Shown one piece after another: positions 1-10,877 of a DNA stretch of 23,210 nucleotides. Made by a program: the position numbers and the translations under genes. Every line of letters starts with the position of its first letter. The first letter of the stretch is position 1. The notes beneath the pieces are model-generated. The model made no database searches and was not told where the DNA came from. It was given only the letters and a program-made list of their open reading frames with translations. The stretch comes from an uncultured Collinsella sp. (lineage in GTDB: Bacteria > Actinomycetota > Coriobacteriia > Coriobacteriales > Coriobacteriaceae): positions 1-23,210 of the forward strand of contig CAKUFW010000027.1 of NCBI GenBank assembly GCA_934650975.1, read 5' to 3'.

Positions 1-16
1 ATATCGATAGGTGCCA
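1..16 (-). CDS. Start of an unidentified gene, truncated by the left edge
   Basis: Read on the minus strand, an ATG at 16-14 is preceded by a strong ribosome binding site (GAGGAGG, 6 nt spacing, plus positions 24-30). Only the first five codons (M-A-P-I-D) lie in the window, so the product cannot be identified. It follows the feoB terminator in the same direction but has about 140 bp of its own upstream DNA, including AGTTAACCAC at 32-41, a 10-mer also found upstream of the first feoA. This suggests, by inference only, a separately transcribed gene that shares a regulator with the iron operon. Confidence 0.5.
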
Positions 17-31
17 TAGCAAGCCTCCTCT

Positions 32-43
32 AGTTAACCACCA
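32..43 (-). promoter_or_regulatory. Possible metalloregulator half-site upstream of the left-edge gene
   Basis: The sequence AGTTAACCACCA shares its first ten bases with the inverted repeat arms at 3227-3236 and (reverse complement) 3265-3274 upstream of feoA. It sits immediately before the ribosome binding site of the left-edge gene. The recurrence is seen; operator function is inferred. Confidence 0.25.
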
Positions 44-63
44 CTTACTTTACACCATCCCCC

Positions 64-160
64 ACCTGCCAAAAAGGGACAGGTTTATTTTGGTCGGTTT
101 TATCTGCGGAAACGCCACATCTCAACTTATGGTGCAGACTAACCTGACCCCATTGCACCA
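64..160. other. Two small inverted repeats between feoB and the left-edge gene
   Basis: Positions 64-84 form an imperfect hairpin (ACCTGCC / GACAGGT around a run of A) and positions 130-136 / 154-160 form a perfect 7-bp inverted repeat (TGGTGCA / TGCACCA) with a 17-nt spacer. They lie between the feoB terminator and the next minus-strand gene start, where a promoter is expected. No protein family or known RNA was recognised. Confidence 0.3.
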
Positions 161-193
161 AAAAGCCCGAGTATCGCGAGGATACCCGGGCTT
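159..193 (-). terminator. Rho-independent terminator of the feo operon
   Basis: On the minus strand a 13-bp stem (AAGCCCGGGTATC with GATACTCGGGCTT, one G-U wobble, 5-nt loop) is followed directly by a run of five T. It begins about 30 nt after the feoB stop codon. Confidence 0.8.
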
Positions 194-222
194 CATGGAA
201 AGGGGCTGGTCCTTATTTGGAC

Positions 223-2550
223 TTAGACGGAAACAGCGGCGGAAGCGGTGTTGGTCTCGTCCTCGTCGGTCCAGACATGCTTGGGCATGGGACGGAAGAT
301 CTGGAAGAGCATCCCAACCAGCAGCACGATGGCGACAACCGTCCAGACACCAAACTGACCCAGAACAAGCAGGTTGTAGAACTGGTTGATGAACAGGCCG
401 ATCACCCAAGCGAAGGCGCACTCGTAGCCAATAGCGATTGCAGTCCACTTGCCGGAGTCCATCTGATTGCGGATGGTGCCCATAGCGGCGAAGCACGGAG
501 CACAGAGCAGGTTGAAGGCACCAAAGGAGACGCAGGCGCCCATGGTCGGGAACATGCCGGCGAACGCGGTCCACAGGCTCGGGTCGGTCTCGGCAGCGTC
601 AGCAACGGACAGCAGCGAACCGGCGGTGGCGACGACGTTCTCCTTGGCAACGAGGCCCGAGACGGTCAGCGCGGTTGCCTGCCAGGTGCTAAAGCCGAGC
701 GGTGCGAAGATCCAAGCGACCAGGTTGCCGAGCATGGCGAGCACGGAGTAGTCCATAAACTCCTCGGGAATACCGTCCATGGCAGGCAGGAAGCCAAAGG
801 CGCCGTTGTAGCTGCCGAAGTTGGACAGGAACCACACCACGACGGTAGAAGCGAAGATAACCGTGCCGGCCTTCTTGATAAAGGCCCAGCAGCGCTCCCA
901 CACATGCAGCGCCCAAGAACGGATCGCCGGGAAGTGGTAGGCAGGCAGCTCCATGACAAACGGCGTGGGACGGCCGGCGAAGAGCTTGGTCTTCTTGAGC
1001 ATCAGGCCCGAACCGATGACGGCAAAGACGCCCAGGAAGTAGAAGAGCGGGCTGATCCACGCAGCGGTGGTGGAAGAGTCGCCGATGATGGAACCCATAA
1101 GCAGGGCGATGATCGGCAGCTTAGCGCCACAGGGGATGAACGTGGTGGTCATGACCGTCATGCGGCGGTCCTTCTCGTTCTCGATGGTCTTAGTGGCCAT
1201 GACACCGGGGACGCCGCAGCCCGAGGACACGAGCATGGGGATGAAGGACTTACCGGACAGGCCAAAGCGGCGGAATACGCGGTCCATGATGAAGGCGACG
1301 CGGGCCATGTAGCCGCAGTCCTCCAGGAAGGACAGCATCACAAAGAGCAGGAACATCTGCGGCACGAAGCCGAAGATGGCACCCAGGCCGCCGACGATAC
1401 CGTCACAGACGAGCGAGTCGACAAGACCGCCGTCCTCGGTGCCGCCCGCCACGAGGGCATCGTGCACCATGGTGGTAATGCCGGGGACATAGGGGCCATA
1501 CTGCGCCGGGTCGACCGAATCGGCGTCGTCGCCCGCAGCCTCGACGGCTGCGTCGTAGGCATCGCGGCCCTGGCCGAGCACGTACCAGCCATCGGTACCA
1601 AAGAGCTGGTCATTGGTGAAATCGGTCACCGTGCCGCCCAGGGTGGAAACGGCAATGTAGTACACGCAGAACATTATGACCACAAAGATCGGCAGGCCCA
1701 GGATACGGTTGGTAACCACGCGGTCGATCTTCTCGGAGGTGCTCATCTTGGCAGGAGCCTTGGTCATGCACTCGTCGATGATGTGGGCGATGACGCCGTA
1801 GCGCTCGCCGGTGATGATGGATTCGGCGTCGTCGTCGCAGTCCTGCTCGCACTGGGCGACCAGCTGCTCCACGCGAGCGGCCTTCTCCTTGGTGAGGTTG
1901 ATGAGCTTGCAGGCGTCCGCATCGCGCTCGAACAGCTTGACGGCGTAGTAGCGACGCTTGTTGGCGGGGACGCTCGCCGGCAGGTTGTTCTCGATGTGGG
2001 TCAGAACGTCCTCGATGGAAGAGTCGAACTTGTGCTCCGGCACCTGGCCCTTGGTAGCAGCGGACTTCTTGACCTGATCGAACAGTTCCGTGATGCCCTT
2101 GTTCTTAAGAGCCGAGATCATCATGACCGGGCAGCCGAGCTTCTTGGAAAGCTTGTCGGTGTCGATCTTATCGCCGTTCTTCTCGACCAGGTCGGCCATG
2201 TTGAGGGCGACAACCACGGGCAGACCGGTCTCGATGACCTGAAGCGCCAAGTACAGGTTGCGCTCGAGGTTGGTGGCGTCGACCACCTGGACGACGACAT
2301 CGGGCTCGCCGCTCATGAGGTAATCGCGCGAGCACTGCTCCTCGGGGCTGTAGGGGGAAAGCGAGTAGATGCCGGGGAGGTCCGTAATCGTGACGCTCTT
2401 GTCACTCAGGAGTTTGGCCTCCTTTTTCTCAACCGTGACACCGGGCCAGTTGCCAACATAGCCGTTGGCGCCGGTGATCAGGTTGAAAAGCGTGGTCTTG
2501 CCGCAGTTGGGGTTACCCGCCAGCGCGACATGGATCTGAGAATCCGCCAT
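223..2550 (-). CDS. feoB: FeoB ferrous iron transporter
   Basis: Imports Fe(II) across the cytoplasmic membrane. The 775-residue protein has the usual FeoB order: an N-terminal G-protein domain with a P-loop at about residues 12-20 (GNPNCGKTT), switch region G-V-T-V-E at 37-41, DLPG at 57-60 and NMAD at 117-120, then a helical spacer and a polytopic membrane domain from about residue 280. The membrane part includes the conserved stretch GCGVPGVMATKT. An acidic, Asp/Ala-rich extracytoplasmic loop lies near residues 330-360. The ATG at 2550 follows GGAAGAAGGA. It is the third gene after two feoA genes, with a 125-nt gap that holds its own promoter-like sequence. Length is close to that of E. 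coli FeoB, and no truncation is seen. Confidence 0.97.
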   Translation of the reverse strand: MADSQIHVALAGNPNCGKTTLFNLITGANGYVGNWPGVTVEKKEAKLLSDKSVTITDLPGIYSLSPYSPEEQCSRDYLMSGEPDVVVQVVDATNLERNLYLALQVIETGLPVVVALNMADLVEKNGDKIDTDKLSKKLGCPVMMISALKNKGITELFDQVKKSAATKGQVPEHKFDSSIEDVLTHIENNLPASVPANKRRYYAVKLFERDADACKLINLTKEKAARVEQLVAQCEQDCDDDAESIITGERYGVIAHIIDECMTKAPAKMSTSEKIDRVVTNRILGLPIFVVIMFCVYYIAVSTLGGTVTDFTNDQLFGTDGWYVLGQGRDAYDAAVEAAGDDADSVDPAQYGPYVPGITTMVHDALVAGGTEDGGLVDSLVCDGIVGGLGAIFGFVPQMFLLFVMLSFLEDCGYMARVAFIMDRVFRRFGLSGKSFIPMLVSSGCGVPGVMATKTIENEKDRRMTVMTTTFIPCGAKLPIIALLMGSIIGDSSTTAAWISPLFYFLGVFAVIGSGLMLKKTKLFAGRPTPFVMELPAYHFPAIRSWALHVWERCWAFIKKAGTVIFASTVVVWFLSNFGSYNGAFGFLPAMDGIPEEFMDYSVLAMLGNLVAWIFAPLGFSTWQATALTVSGLVAKENVVATAGSLLSVADAAETDPSLWTAFAGMFPTMGACVSFGAFNLLCAPCFAAMGTIRNQMDSGKWTAIAIGYECAFAWVIGLFINQFYNLLVLGQFGVWTVVAIVLLVGMLFQIFRPMPKHVWTDEDETNTASAAVSV

Positions 2551-2599
2551 TCAATCCTTCTTCCTTGTGTGCCCGCGCTGCTTTCTCCACACGGGCTGG

Positions 2600-2645
2600 A
2601 TAATGTGCTTCAAAGATGCTGCGTTAAGTTAGAAAAACCTAACTT
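2600..2645 (-). promoter_or_regulatory. Candidate feoB promoter with a DtxR-like dyad
   Basis: Arms AAGTTAG (2626-2632) and CTAACTT (2639-2645) form a perfect 7-bp dyad with a 6-nt spacer. Extended by two bases, the left half-site TTAAGTTAG differs at one base from the DtxR/IdeR half-site TTAGGTTAG, although in the classical box the halves are only about 1 nt apart. On the minus strand a -35-like TTAACG overlaps the dyad and a -10-like CATTAT follows after 16 nt (plus 2622-2627 and 2600-2605). This arrangement would allow iron-dependent repression of feoB separately from the feoA genes. Operator function is inferred. Confidence 0.4.
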
Positions 2646-2675
2646 TATCTGCAGAAATGTGCGCCGCGGGCCCTT

Positions 2676-2897
2676 TTACTGGACCTCGACGACGGCGGCC
2701 TCCTCCTTGCGGATGGAAAGCTCGTAGCCGCGCACGTTGATCTCGACCGGATCTCCGAGCGGTGCGACCTTCACGACCTTAAACGACGTGCCCTTGATGA
2801 GCCCCAGGTCCATAAGGTGGCGGCGAAGCGCGCCCTCACCGTGAAGCTTGACGATGGTAGAGCTCTCGCCCACCTTAACGTCACCCAACGTCTTCAT
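2676..2897 (-). CDS. feoA: FeoA family protein (second copy)
   Basis: A 73-residue SH3-like FeoA-domain protein, the small cytoplasmic partner thought to assist FeoB. The family hallmark is the segment around residues 25-45, R-R-H-L-M-D-L-G-L-I-K-G-T, where FeoA proteins carry LxxLGhxxG. It starts with ATG behind a GGGGG-type ribosome binding site and lies 40 nt after the other feoA. It is only distantly similar to that copy, so the two are old paralogues and not a recent duplication. It is separated from feoB by 125 nt. Confidence 0.93.
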   Translation of the reverse strand: MKTLGDVKVGESSTIVKLHGEGALRRHLMDLGLIKGTSFKVVKVAPLGDPVEINVRGYELSIRKEEAAVVEVQ

Positions 2898-2937
2898 TTA
2901 CTTGTCCCCCTTTCAGTACTTGCAAAAATACCGTCGA

Positions 2938-3180
2938 CTAACCGACGGTCATGATGTGCATGGCCACCTTGGAATCGATGCCAAAGCGGGCACCCAGCAC
3001 GGTAACGATGATGTTGGCGCCACTCGAGCTCACCACGTGAATCTCGCTACCCTCGACAAAGCCGAGGTCCTTGAGGTGGTGCTTCATGTCCTCGTTGCCC
3101 TTTACACGAGACACGCGCACGGTTTCGCCCGCCTTCACCATCGAAAGCGGCATGGCCGGCATCTGCGGTCCGCTAGACAT
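2938..3180 (-). CDS. feoA: FeoA family protein (first copy)
   Basis: An 80-residue FeoA-domain protein and the first gene of the feoA-feoA-feoB operon. The family core is visible at about residues 33-45 (K-H-H-L-K-D-L-G-F-V-E-G-S). Compared with the second copy it has a longer, Met/Pro-rich N terminus (M-S-S-G-P-Q-M-P). The ATG at 3180 follows TTAGGAG. The upstream DNA contains a large perfect inverted repeat likely to be regulatory. Tandem FeoA proteins before FeoB are known in several anaerobes. Confidence 0.93.
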   Translation of the reverse strand: MSSGPQMPAMPLSMVKAGETVRVSRVKGNEDMKHHLKDLGFVEGSEIHVVSSSGANIIVTVLGARFGIDSKVAMHIMTVG

Positions 3181-3223
3181 GACTGGGCTCCTAACATCGA
3201 ATCGTCCTTAACATCGGCGCAGT

Positions 3224-3277
3224 AAAAGTTAACCACGTCTATGTTCGCCTTAGTAAACTAGCACGTGGTTAACTTTT
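3224..3277 (-). promoter_or_regulatory. 15-bp perfect inverted repeat upstream of the feo operon
   Basis: Arms AAAAGTTAACCACGT (3224-3238) and its exact reverse complement (3263-3277) flank a 24-nt spacer. Each arm contains the self-complementary GTTAAC, and their centres are 40 bp apart, close to four helical turns. The block lies 44-97 bp before the first feoA start. A pair of metalloregulator sites is the likeliest reading; an RNA hairpin is possible. No clear -35/-10 pair was found inside. Confidence 0.45.
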
Positions 3278-3320
3278 TGAAAAGGGTTCCTATTCAGTTT
3301 TCGAAAAAGTTTCCTATGTG

Positions 3321-3363
3321 AAACAAAGAAGGCGCCGCAAAGGTTACCCCTTTGCGGCGCCTT
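3321..3363 (-). terminator. Rho-independent terminator of the HPr gene
   Basis: A perfect 15-bp stem (AAGGCGCCGCAAAGG at 3329-3343 with its complement at 3349-3363) and a 5-nt loop follow the HPr stop by about 50 nt. On the minus strand it continues into the T-rich CTTTGTTTC. On the plus strand CCTTTTG also follows, so it may act in both directions. Confidence 0.85.
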
Positions 3364-3415
3364 TTGATACCAATAAATGTGACAAAGGAGTTATCCCTTT
3401 GCCGCATCGTTGCGC

Positions 3416-3664
3416 TTAGAGCGAGAGATTTCTGATCGACGTGACGCAGGAGGCCTCGTCCACGCCCGAAACGCGGAAGACGATGTTCTCGCCGCACTCA
3501 CCGTAGAGGGCCATGAGTCCCATAACGTCGCGACCGTCGGTATGGCGGTCGCCGATGCTGACCGACACGTCGCTGCGGTGCCTGGCAATGATATCGTAGA
3601 GCAGCGCAACCGGGCGGGCATGCAGTCCCAACGGATCTTTAATCGTCTTTGTAAACTCGACCAT
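3416..3664 (-). CDS. ptsH: HPr-family phosphocarrier protein with Asp46
   Basis: An 82-residue HPr-like protein that would relay phosphate from enzyme I to sugar-specific PTS components. The active site GLHARPV places the phosphorylatable His at residue 15, as in the family. The segment G-R-D-V-M-G-L-M aligns with the K-S-I-M-G-V-M block of Firmicute HPr, so the regulatory Ser46 is replaced by Asp. The ATG at 3664 was chosen because it gives the canonical numbering and follows GGGAGGGG; an upstream in-frame start at 3709 would add 15 residues unlike HPr. No other PTS gene is adjacent, so a specialised HPr paralogue cannot be excluded. Confidence 0.88.
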   Translation of the reverse strand: MVEFTKTIKDPLGLHARPVALLYDIIARHRSDVSVSIGDRHTDGRDVMGLMALYGECGENIVFRVSGVDEASCVTSIRNLSL

Positions 3665-3718
3665 GTCCCCTCCCGCGGCATCGCACATTCGGCCGGCAAA
3701 CCCAACCACGTGGTAGTT

Positions 3719-3749
3719 ATTGTACCGTTAGATGCCTGCCGAGAGGCAT
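3719..3749 (-). promoter_or_regulatory. Candidate promoter region of the HPr gene
   Basis: On the minus strand TACAAT (plus 3719-3724) is a good -10 hexamer about 55 nt before the HPr start. Upstream of it a 6-bp dyad ATGCCT / AGGCAT (3732-3737 and 3744-3749) overlaps where the -35 should be, and no good -35 match is seen. The palindrome CCACGTGG (3706-3713) covers the expected transcription start. Confidence 0.3.
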
Positions 3750-3761
3750 TTCGGATATCCC

Positions 3762-3990
3762 GTGGGCAAAAAGTGGCAAATATGAGTACTGTCACCATTT
3801 TAGTAGCAGCAAAATCGAGCCTAAATTGGGCGATTTGGACGATTTTCAAGGCCTGAAAGGCACCAATTCGCGTCTATAGGGGGTTCGCTACCGTTTGCAA
3901 ATTTCATTTTTGGCTTTTTTCGCTCAAAACAGGCCAAAGGATATGGCACCTCTTTTGCAACAGTACTCATATTTGGCATTTTTTGCCCAC
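3762..3990. mobile_element. MITE-like element with 31-bp terminal inverted repeats
   Basis: The ends 3762-3792 and 3960-3990 are inverted copies matching at 29 of 31 bases, both starting GTGGGCAAAAA and ending AAATATGAGTACTGT. They enclose 167 bp of AT-rich DNA with no credible gene. The base composition differs clearly from the surrounding GC-rich genes. No obvious target-site duplication was found: the flanks read TATCCC and CGGGTT, which slightly extend the inverted repeat. It sits between the HPr promoter and the permease terminator. The alternative is a large cis-regulatory structure. Confidence 0.5.
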
Positions 3991-4018
3991 CGGGTTCAAA
4001 AATCAGGTCGCAAAGCGC

Positions 4019-4047
4019 AAAAGGAGGGGCCCGAAGGGCCCCTCCTT
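4019..4047 (-). terminator. Rho-independent terminator of the amino acid permease gene
   Basis: A perfect 12-bp stem (AAGGAGGGGCCC, 4021-4032, with its complement at 4036-4047) and a 3-nt loop (GAA on plus, TTC on minus) lie about 50 nt after the permease stop. The minus-strand transcript ends in TTTT. Confidence 0.88.
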
Positions 4048-4094
4048 AGGAAAGGGAATCGATTTATCCCACAGCCGAAGATAAACCCTAGCCG

Positions 4095-5570
<1,476 letters not shown>

Positions 5571-5590
5571 TCATCCGTTATATCTCATCT

Positions 5591-5625
5591 AAAACCGTCC
5601 GGGCTGCAAGCGCAATCGCGGACGG
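5591..5625 (-). terminator. Terminator-like hairpin between ebgC and the permease
   Basis: CCGTCCG (5595-5601) and CGGACGG (5619-5625) form a 7-bp GC-rich stem with a 17-nt loop, followed on the minus strand by TTTTAG. A second small hairpin (CGTCC / GGACG, 5694-5707), followed by TTTGCTTT on the minus strand, lies 5 nt after the ebgC stop. Only about 32 bp separate the larger hairpin from the permease start, so it might instead be a leader or attenuator of that gene. Confidence 0.45.
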
Positions 5626-5711
5626 CGCACCTGCTAAGGGGAATGGGGAAAAGGGAGTCAACAAAGCCATCCCCCTTAACGGCGCAAAGCAAACGTCCAG
5701 GTGGACGAATA

Positions 5712-6167
5712 CTACTTGTTGGGGAAGGAATAACCTTCGACCGTCACGTGAAGCACGGTGACGCGGGGATCCGTGGTATCGGCGAGGGCGCGATATGCCT
5801 CGTCGATCTCGACGACGGCAACGCCGCCGGCAGGAATCGTCACCTTTTCCCCCGCCCCCTCAAAGCGCTCGCGATCATCGATGTCACTGTAAGCGCGGGT
5901 GCAAGTGAGGTCAGCCTTGGGGGCAACCTCGACGGTGAGGTCACCATCGAGCGGAGCGAGCACGGCATGATAGCGACGGTGACCGACCAGATCGGCGGTT
6001 GCGGCCTCGCGGGCATAGACCCACCAGTACACCAACGAGTCGCCGATGGAGTAAGCCACGTCGTGCTGCAGGTCGGCAACGCCGTCGAGCGCCTGACCGG
6101 TACGCATCCACTTCTTGACGGACTTCATCTGAGCGTCGAAATCAGCGCGCGAGTTAAAGACATGCAT
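5712..6167 (-). CDS. ebgC: EbgC-like beta-galactosidase accessory subunit (YhcH/YjgK/YiaL family)
   Basis: A 151-residue cupin-like protein of the YhcH/YjgK/YiaL (DUF386) family. The early pattern of a cap region, the central H-R-R-Y-H-A-V-L and the later P-A-G-G-V-A-V-V-E match EbgC, the small subunit needed for full activity of the Ebg beta-galactosidase in E. coli. Only three nucleotides separate it from the ebgA stop, and its ribosome binding site (AAGGAGG) overlaps that stop codon, which indicates translational coupling. The family identification is firm; the subunit role is taken from the E. coli pair and this gene order. Confidence 0.9.
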   Translation of the reverse strand: MHVFNSRADFDAQMKSVKKWMRTGQALDGVADLQHDVAYSIGDSLVYWWVYAREAATADLVGHRRYHAVLAPLDGDLTVEVAPKADLTCTRAYSDIDDRERFEGAGEKVTIPAGGVAVVEIDEAYRALADTTDPRVTVLHVTVEGYSFPNK

Positions 6168-6170
6168 GAC

Positions 6171-9194
<3,024 letters not shown>

Positions 9195-9212
9195 TCATCG
9201 TAGTGATTCTTG

Positions 9213-9226
9213 TGCAACCGGTTGTC
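9213..9226. promoter_or_regulatory. LacI-family operator 1
   Basis: TGCAACCGGTTGTC, centred on the palindrome AACCGGTT typical of LacI-family sites. It lies just downstream of the -10 hexamer of the ebgA promoter, covering the expected transcription start. Confidence 0.85.
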
Positions 9227-9229
9227 CAT

Positions 9230-9259
9230 ATCTTACGGGCGATGCAAAATACTGTGCAA
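9230..9259 (-). promoter_or_regulatory. ebgA promoter
   Basis: On the minus strand TTGCAC (plus 9254-9259) and TAAGAT (plus 9230-9235) are spaced by 18 nt, giving a plausible sigma70-type promoter. The -35 lies inside operator 2 and the start region inside operator 1, so bound repressor would occlude RNA polymerase on both sides. Confidence 0.6.
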
Positions 9260-9268
9260 CCGGTTGTC
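9255..9268. promoter_or_regulatory. LacI-family operator 2
   Basis: TGCAACCGGTTGTC, identical to operator 1 over 14 bases. Its centre lies 42 bp away, four helical turns. It overlaps the ebgA -35 hexamer. Confidence 0.85.
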
Positions 9269-9299
9269 CGCTGAACGGTCGATTTCGCCGGATTAACGG

Positions 9300-9313
9300 T
9301 GCAACCGGTTGTA
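9300..9313. promoter_or_regulatory. LacI-family operator 3
   Basis: TGCAACCGGTTGTA, the same palindrome with one base changed at the end. Its centre lies 45 bp from operator 2, upstream of the ebgA promoter and about 240 bp before the repressor gene. Confidence 0.82.
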
Positions 9314-9468
9314 CAACCCCCGCACTTATGTCACCCTGAGTATCAACACGCAGCGCAAAACAGCGTCCCAGGGCCCGCAGACAACTGCCGCGGCCACTCC
9401 CGCCCCATCTTTGCAAGACATGTTCAACAGCAGCTTGGATGTGAAATGCCACCAGTGGCCGGATACTA

Positions 9469-9494
9469 TGAACGCTGTTCAGGCGCACTATAGT
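9469..9494 (+). promoter_or_regulatory. Candidate promoter of the LacI-family repressor gene
   Basis: TATAGT (9489-9494) is a good -10 hexamer about 60 nt before the repressor ATG. A 13-nt dyad TGAAC-GCT-GTTCA (9469-9481) covers the -35 area, which otherwise matches the consensus poorly. It may be an autoregulatory or other operator. Confidence 0.3.
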
Positions 9495-9554
9495 AAGCTG
9501 TATCCGCACCAGCCCATATCAGTGACAACATTGACCGCTTTTCCAGGAGACGCC

Positions 9555-10571
9555 ATGACCCAACCAGTTCGCACCGCACCTACGCTTGCCGAGGTTGCCG
9601 CTGCTGCCGGCGTGTCGCGCTCCACGGCATCGCGCGCGCTCAACGACTCGCCCCGCATTAGCGAGGAAACCAAAAAGCGCGTCCGTGCTGCAGCCAAGGA
9701 AGTCAATTTTGTCCCCAACGCACGCGGTCGAGCACTCGCCGTCGGACGTACGGAAATCATCGCCGTACTCGTGACCGAACCCCTAAGCGAGCTGTTCAGC
9801 GACCCCACGTACAGCGAGTTTTTGAGCGGTATTACCGAGGAGCTCTCTGAATCGTCCTATCTGCCCGTTATCCTGCAGGCATCTTCCGCACACGAGCGCA
9901 ACCGTGCGCGCGAACACTTTGAGCGTCGCTCGTTCGACGCAGTCATCGATGTCTCCCCCTACAAGGGCAGCGAGCTGCTCGAAGTGCTGCGCGAGCTGAG
10001 CGTACCCACCGTGCTGTGCGGCCAGCTCGAGGGCCACCCCTATCGCGATGTGTTCTCGACGGTCTACTCCGACGACGAAGAGGGCGGACACTTTGCGGCA
10101 CTCGCCATGAAAGAGCGCGGGCGCAGAGATATCGTCGCCGTGCTGGGCCCGCAAGACAACCCCGCCGTCATTGACCGCCTGCGCGGCTACCGCGCCGTCT
10201 TGGGTAAAGACCTCCCGGACGAGAACGTTGTCTACACCGGATGGAACAGCGGAGACGGTTATCAGGCCATGCATCAGCTCCTCGCGCGCGAGATCACCTT
10301 CGATGGTGTGCTCTGTGGCTCGGACCGTATCGCAACCGGCGTCATCACCGCACTCAACGAGGCAGGCCTTTCCGTTCCGGCGGACGTATCGGTTGTCGGC
10401 TTCGACGATCACGAGATTGCGGCGCGTTGCGTCCCCGCGCTCACGACCGTCCGCCAGCCCCTGCGCGAGGAAGGCCACATGGCCGCCAACATTGCGCTCG
10501 ACATGATCAAGGGTGCCGAGCCCACCACCACCGTGATGCACATGCAGCTAATCCAGAGAGACTCGCTATAA
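9555..10571 (+). CDS. LacI-family transcriptional repressor of the ebg operon
   Basis: A 338-residue regulator with an N-terminal helix-turn-helix at about residues 9-55 (TLAEVAAAAGVSRSTASRAL then R-I-S-E-E-T) followed by the hinge and a periplasmic-binding-protein-like effector domain. The conserved P-A-D-V-S-V-V-G-F-D-D-H appears near the C terminus. The ATG at 9555 was chosen because AGGAGA precedes it and the HTH then begins at the usual position; the frame is open upstream but encodes nothing HTH-like. It is divergent from ebgA-ebgC with three LacI-type operators between, so it most likely represses those genes and is induced by a galactoside. The effector is not identifiable. Confidence 0.93.
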   Translation: MTQPVRTAPTLAEVAAAAGVSRSTASRALNDSPRISEETKKRVRAAAKEVNFVPNARGRALAVGRTEIIAVLVTEPLSELFSDPTYSEFLSGITEELSESSYLPVILQASSAHERNRAREHFERRSFDAVIDVSPYKGSELLEVLRELSVPTVLCGQLEGHPYRDVFSTVYSDDEEGGHFAALAMKERGRRDIVAVLGPQDNPAVIDRLRGYRAVLGKDLPDENVVYTGWNSGDGYQAMHQLLAREITFDGVLCGSDRIATGVITALNEAGLSVPADVSVVGFDDHEIAARCVPALTTVRQPLREEGHMAANIALDMIKGAEPTTTVMHMQLIQRDSL

Positions 10572-10577
10572 GAAAGT

Positions 10578-10850
10578 GGGACGGGCTTTCCGCTAAACAG
10601 CTGTTGCGGAAAGCCTGTCCCGTTCTAGACGTCGATTATGGAACACGATTTCCGCCTGAAGCTCAACCGGAAACTGTGTCCCGTATTTTTGCTGAATTCT
10701 GGGTCGCGCTTTCCCAGACGACTCCCTTTGGGAAACCGCATCCCGTTCTGGCCGCATATTCCGGGATGCGCTTTCCGCCAGACAGCTCAACCGGAAAGCG
10801 CGTCCCACTCTAAGCGCCGATTCCGGGTTGTAGTTTCCCGGTGCATGACT
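10578..10850. repeat. Tandem array of hairpin units, period 61-62 nt
   Basis: Four units begin at 10578, 10640, 10701 and 10763, each 43-44 nt and separated by exactly 18-nt linkers; a truncated fifth starts at 10825. Each unit runs GGG...TTTCC(G/C)...loop...GGAAA...TCCC, with a 15-bp stem and 13-14-nt loop. Units 1 and 4 pair fully apart from one wobble; units 2 and 3 contain 2-3 mismatches. Linkers are related, with consensus near GTTCTGGACGCCGATTCC. The first unit begins 6 nt after the repressor stop and the array ends before the aspS terminator. No T-run follows, so these are not ordinary terminators. Confidence 0.8.
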
Positions 10851-10877
10851 GCAAGCCTCCAAACATAACGTCACGAC

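Noticed and set aside
217..2727. An 836-codon open frame on the plus strand opposite feoB and feoA
   Set aside because: It is the mirror of strong codon bias in a GC-rich gene; the minus strand encodes clear FeoB and FeoA motifs, and the plus frame has no recognisable domain.
9309..9554. N-terminal extension of the LacI-family repressor from an upstream in-frame start
   Set aside because: The extension has no similarity to the family, overlaps operator 3 and the promoter, and the ATG at 9555 has a good ribosome binding site directly before the helix-turn-helix.
10578..10806. CRISPR array
   Set aside because: The units are hairpins with variable stems and the 18-nt linkers are related to each other, whereas CRISPR needs near-identical repeats with unique spacers. 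No cas genes are present.
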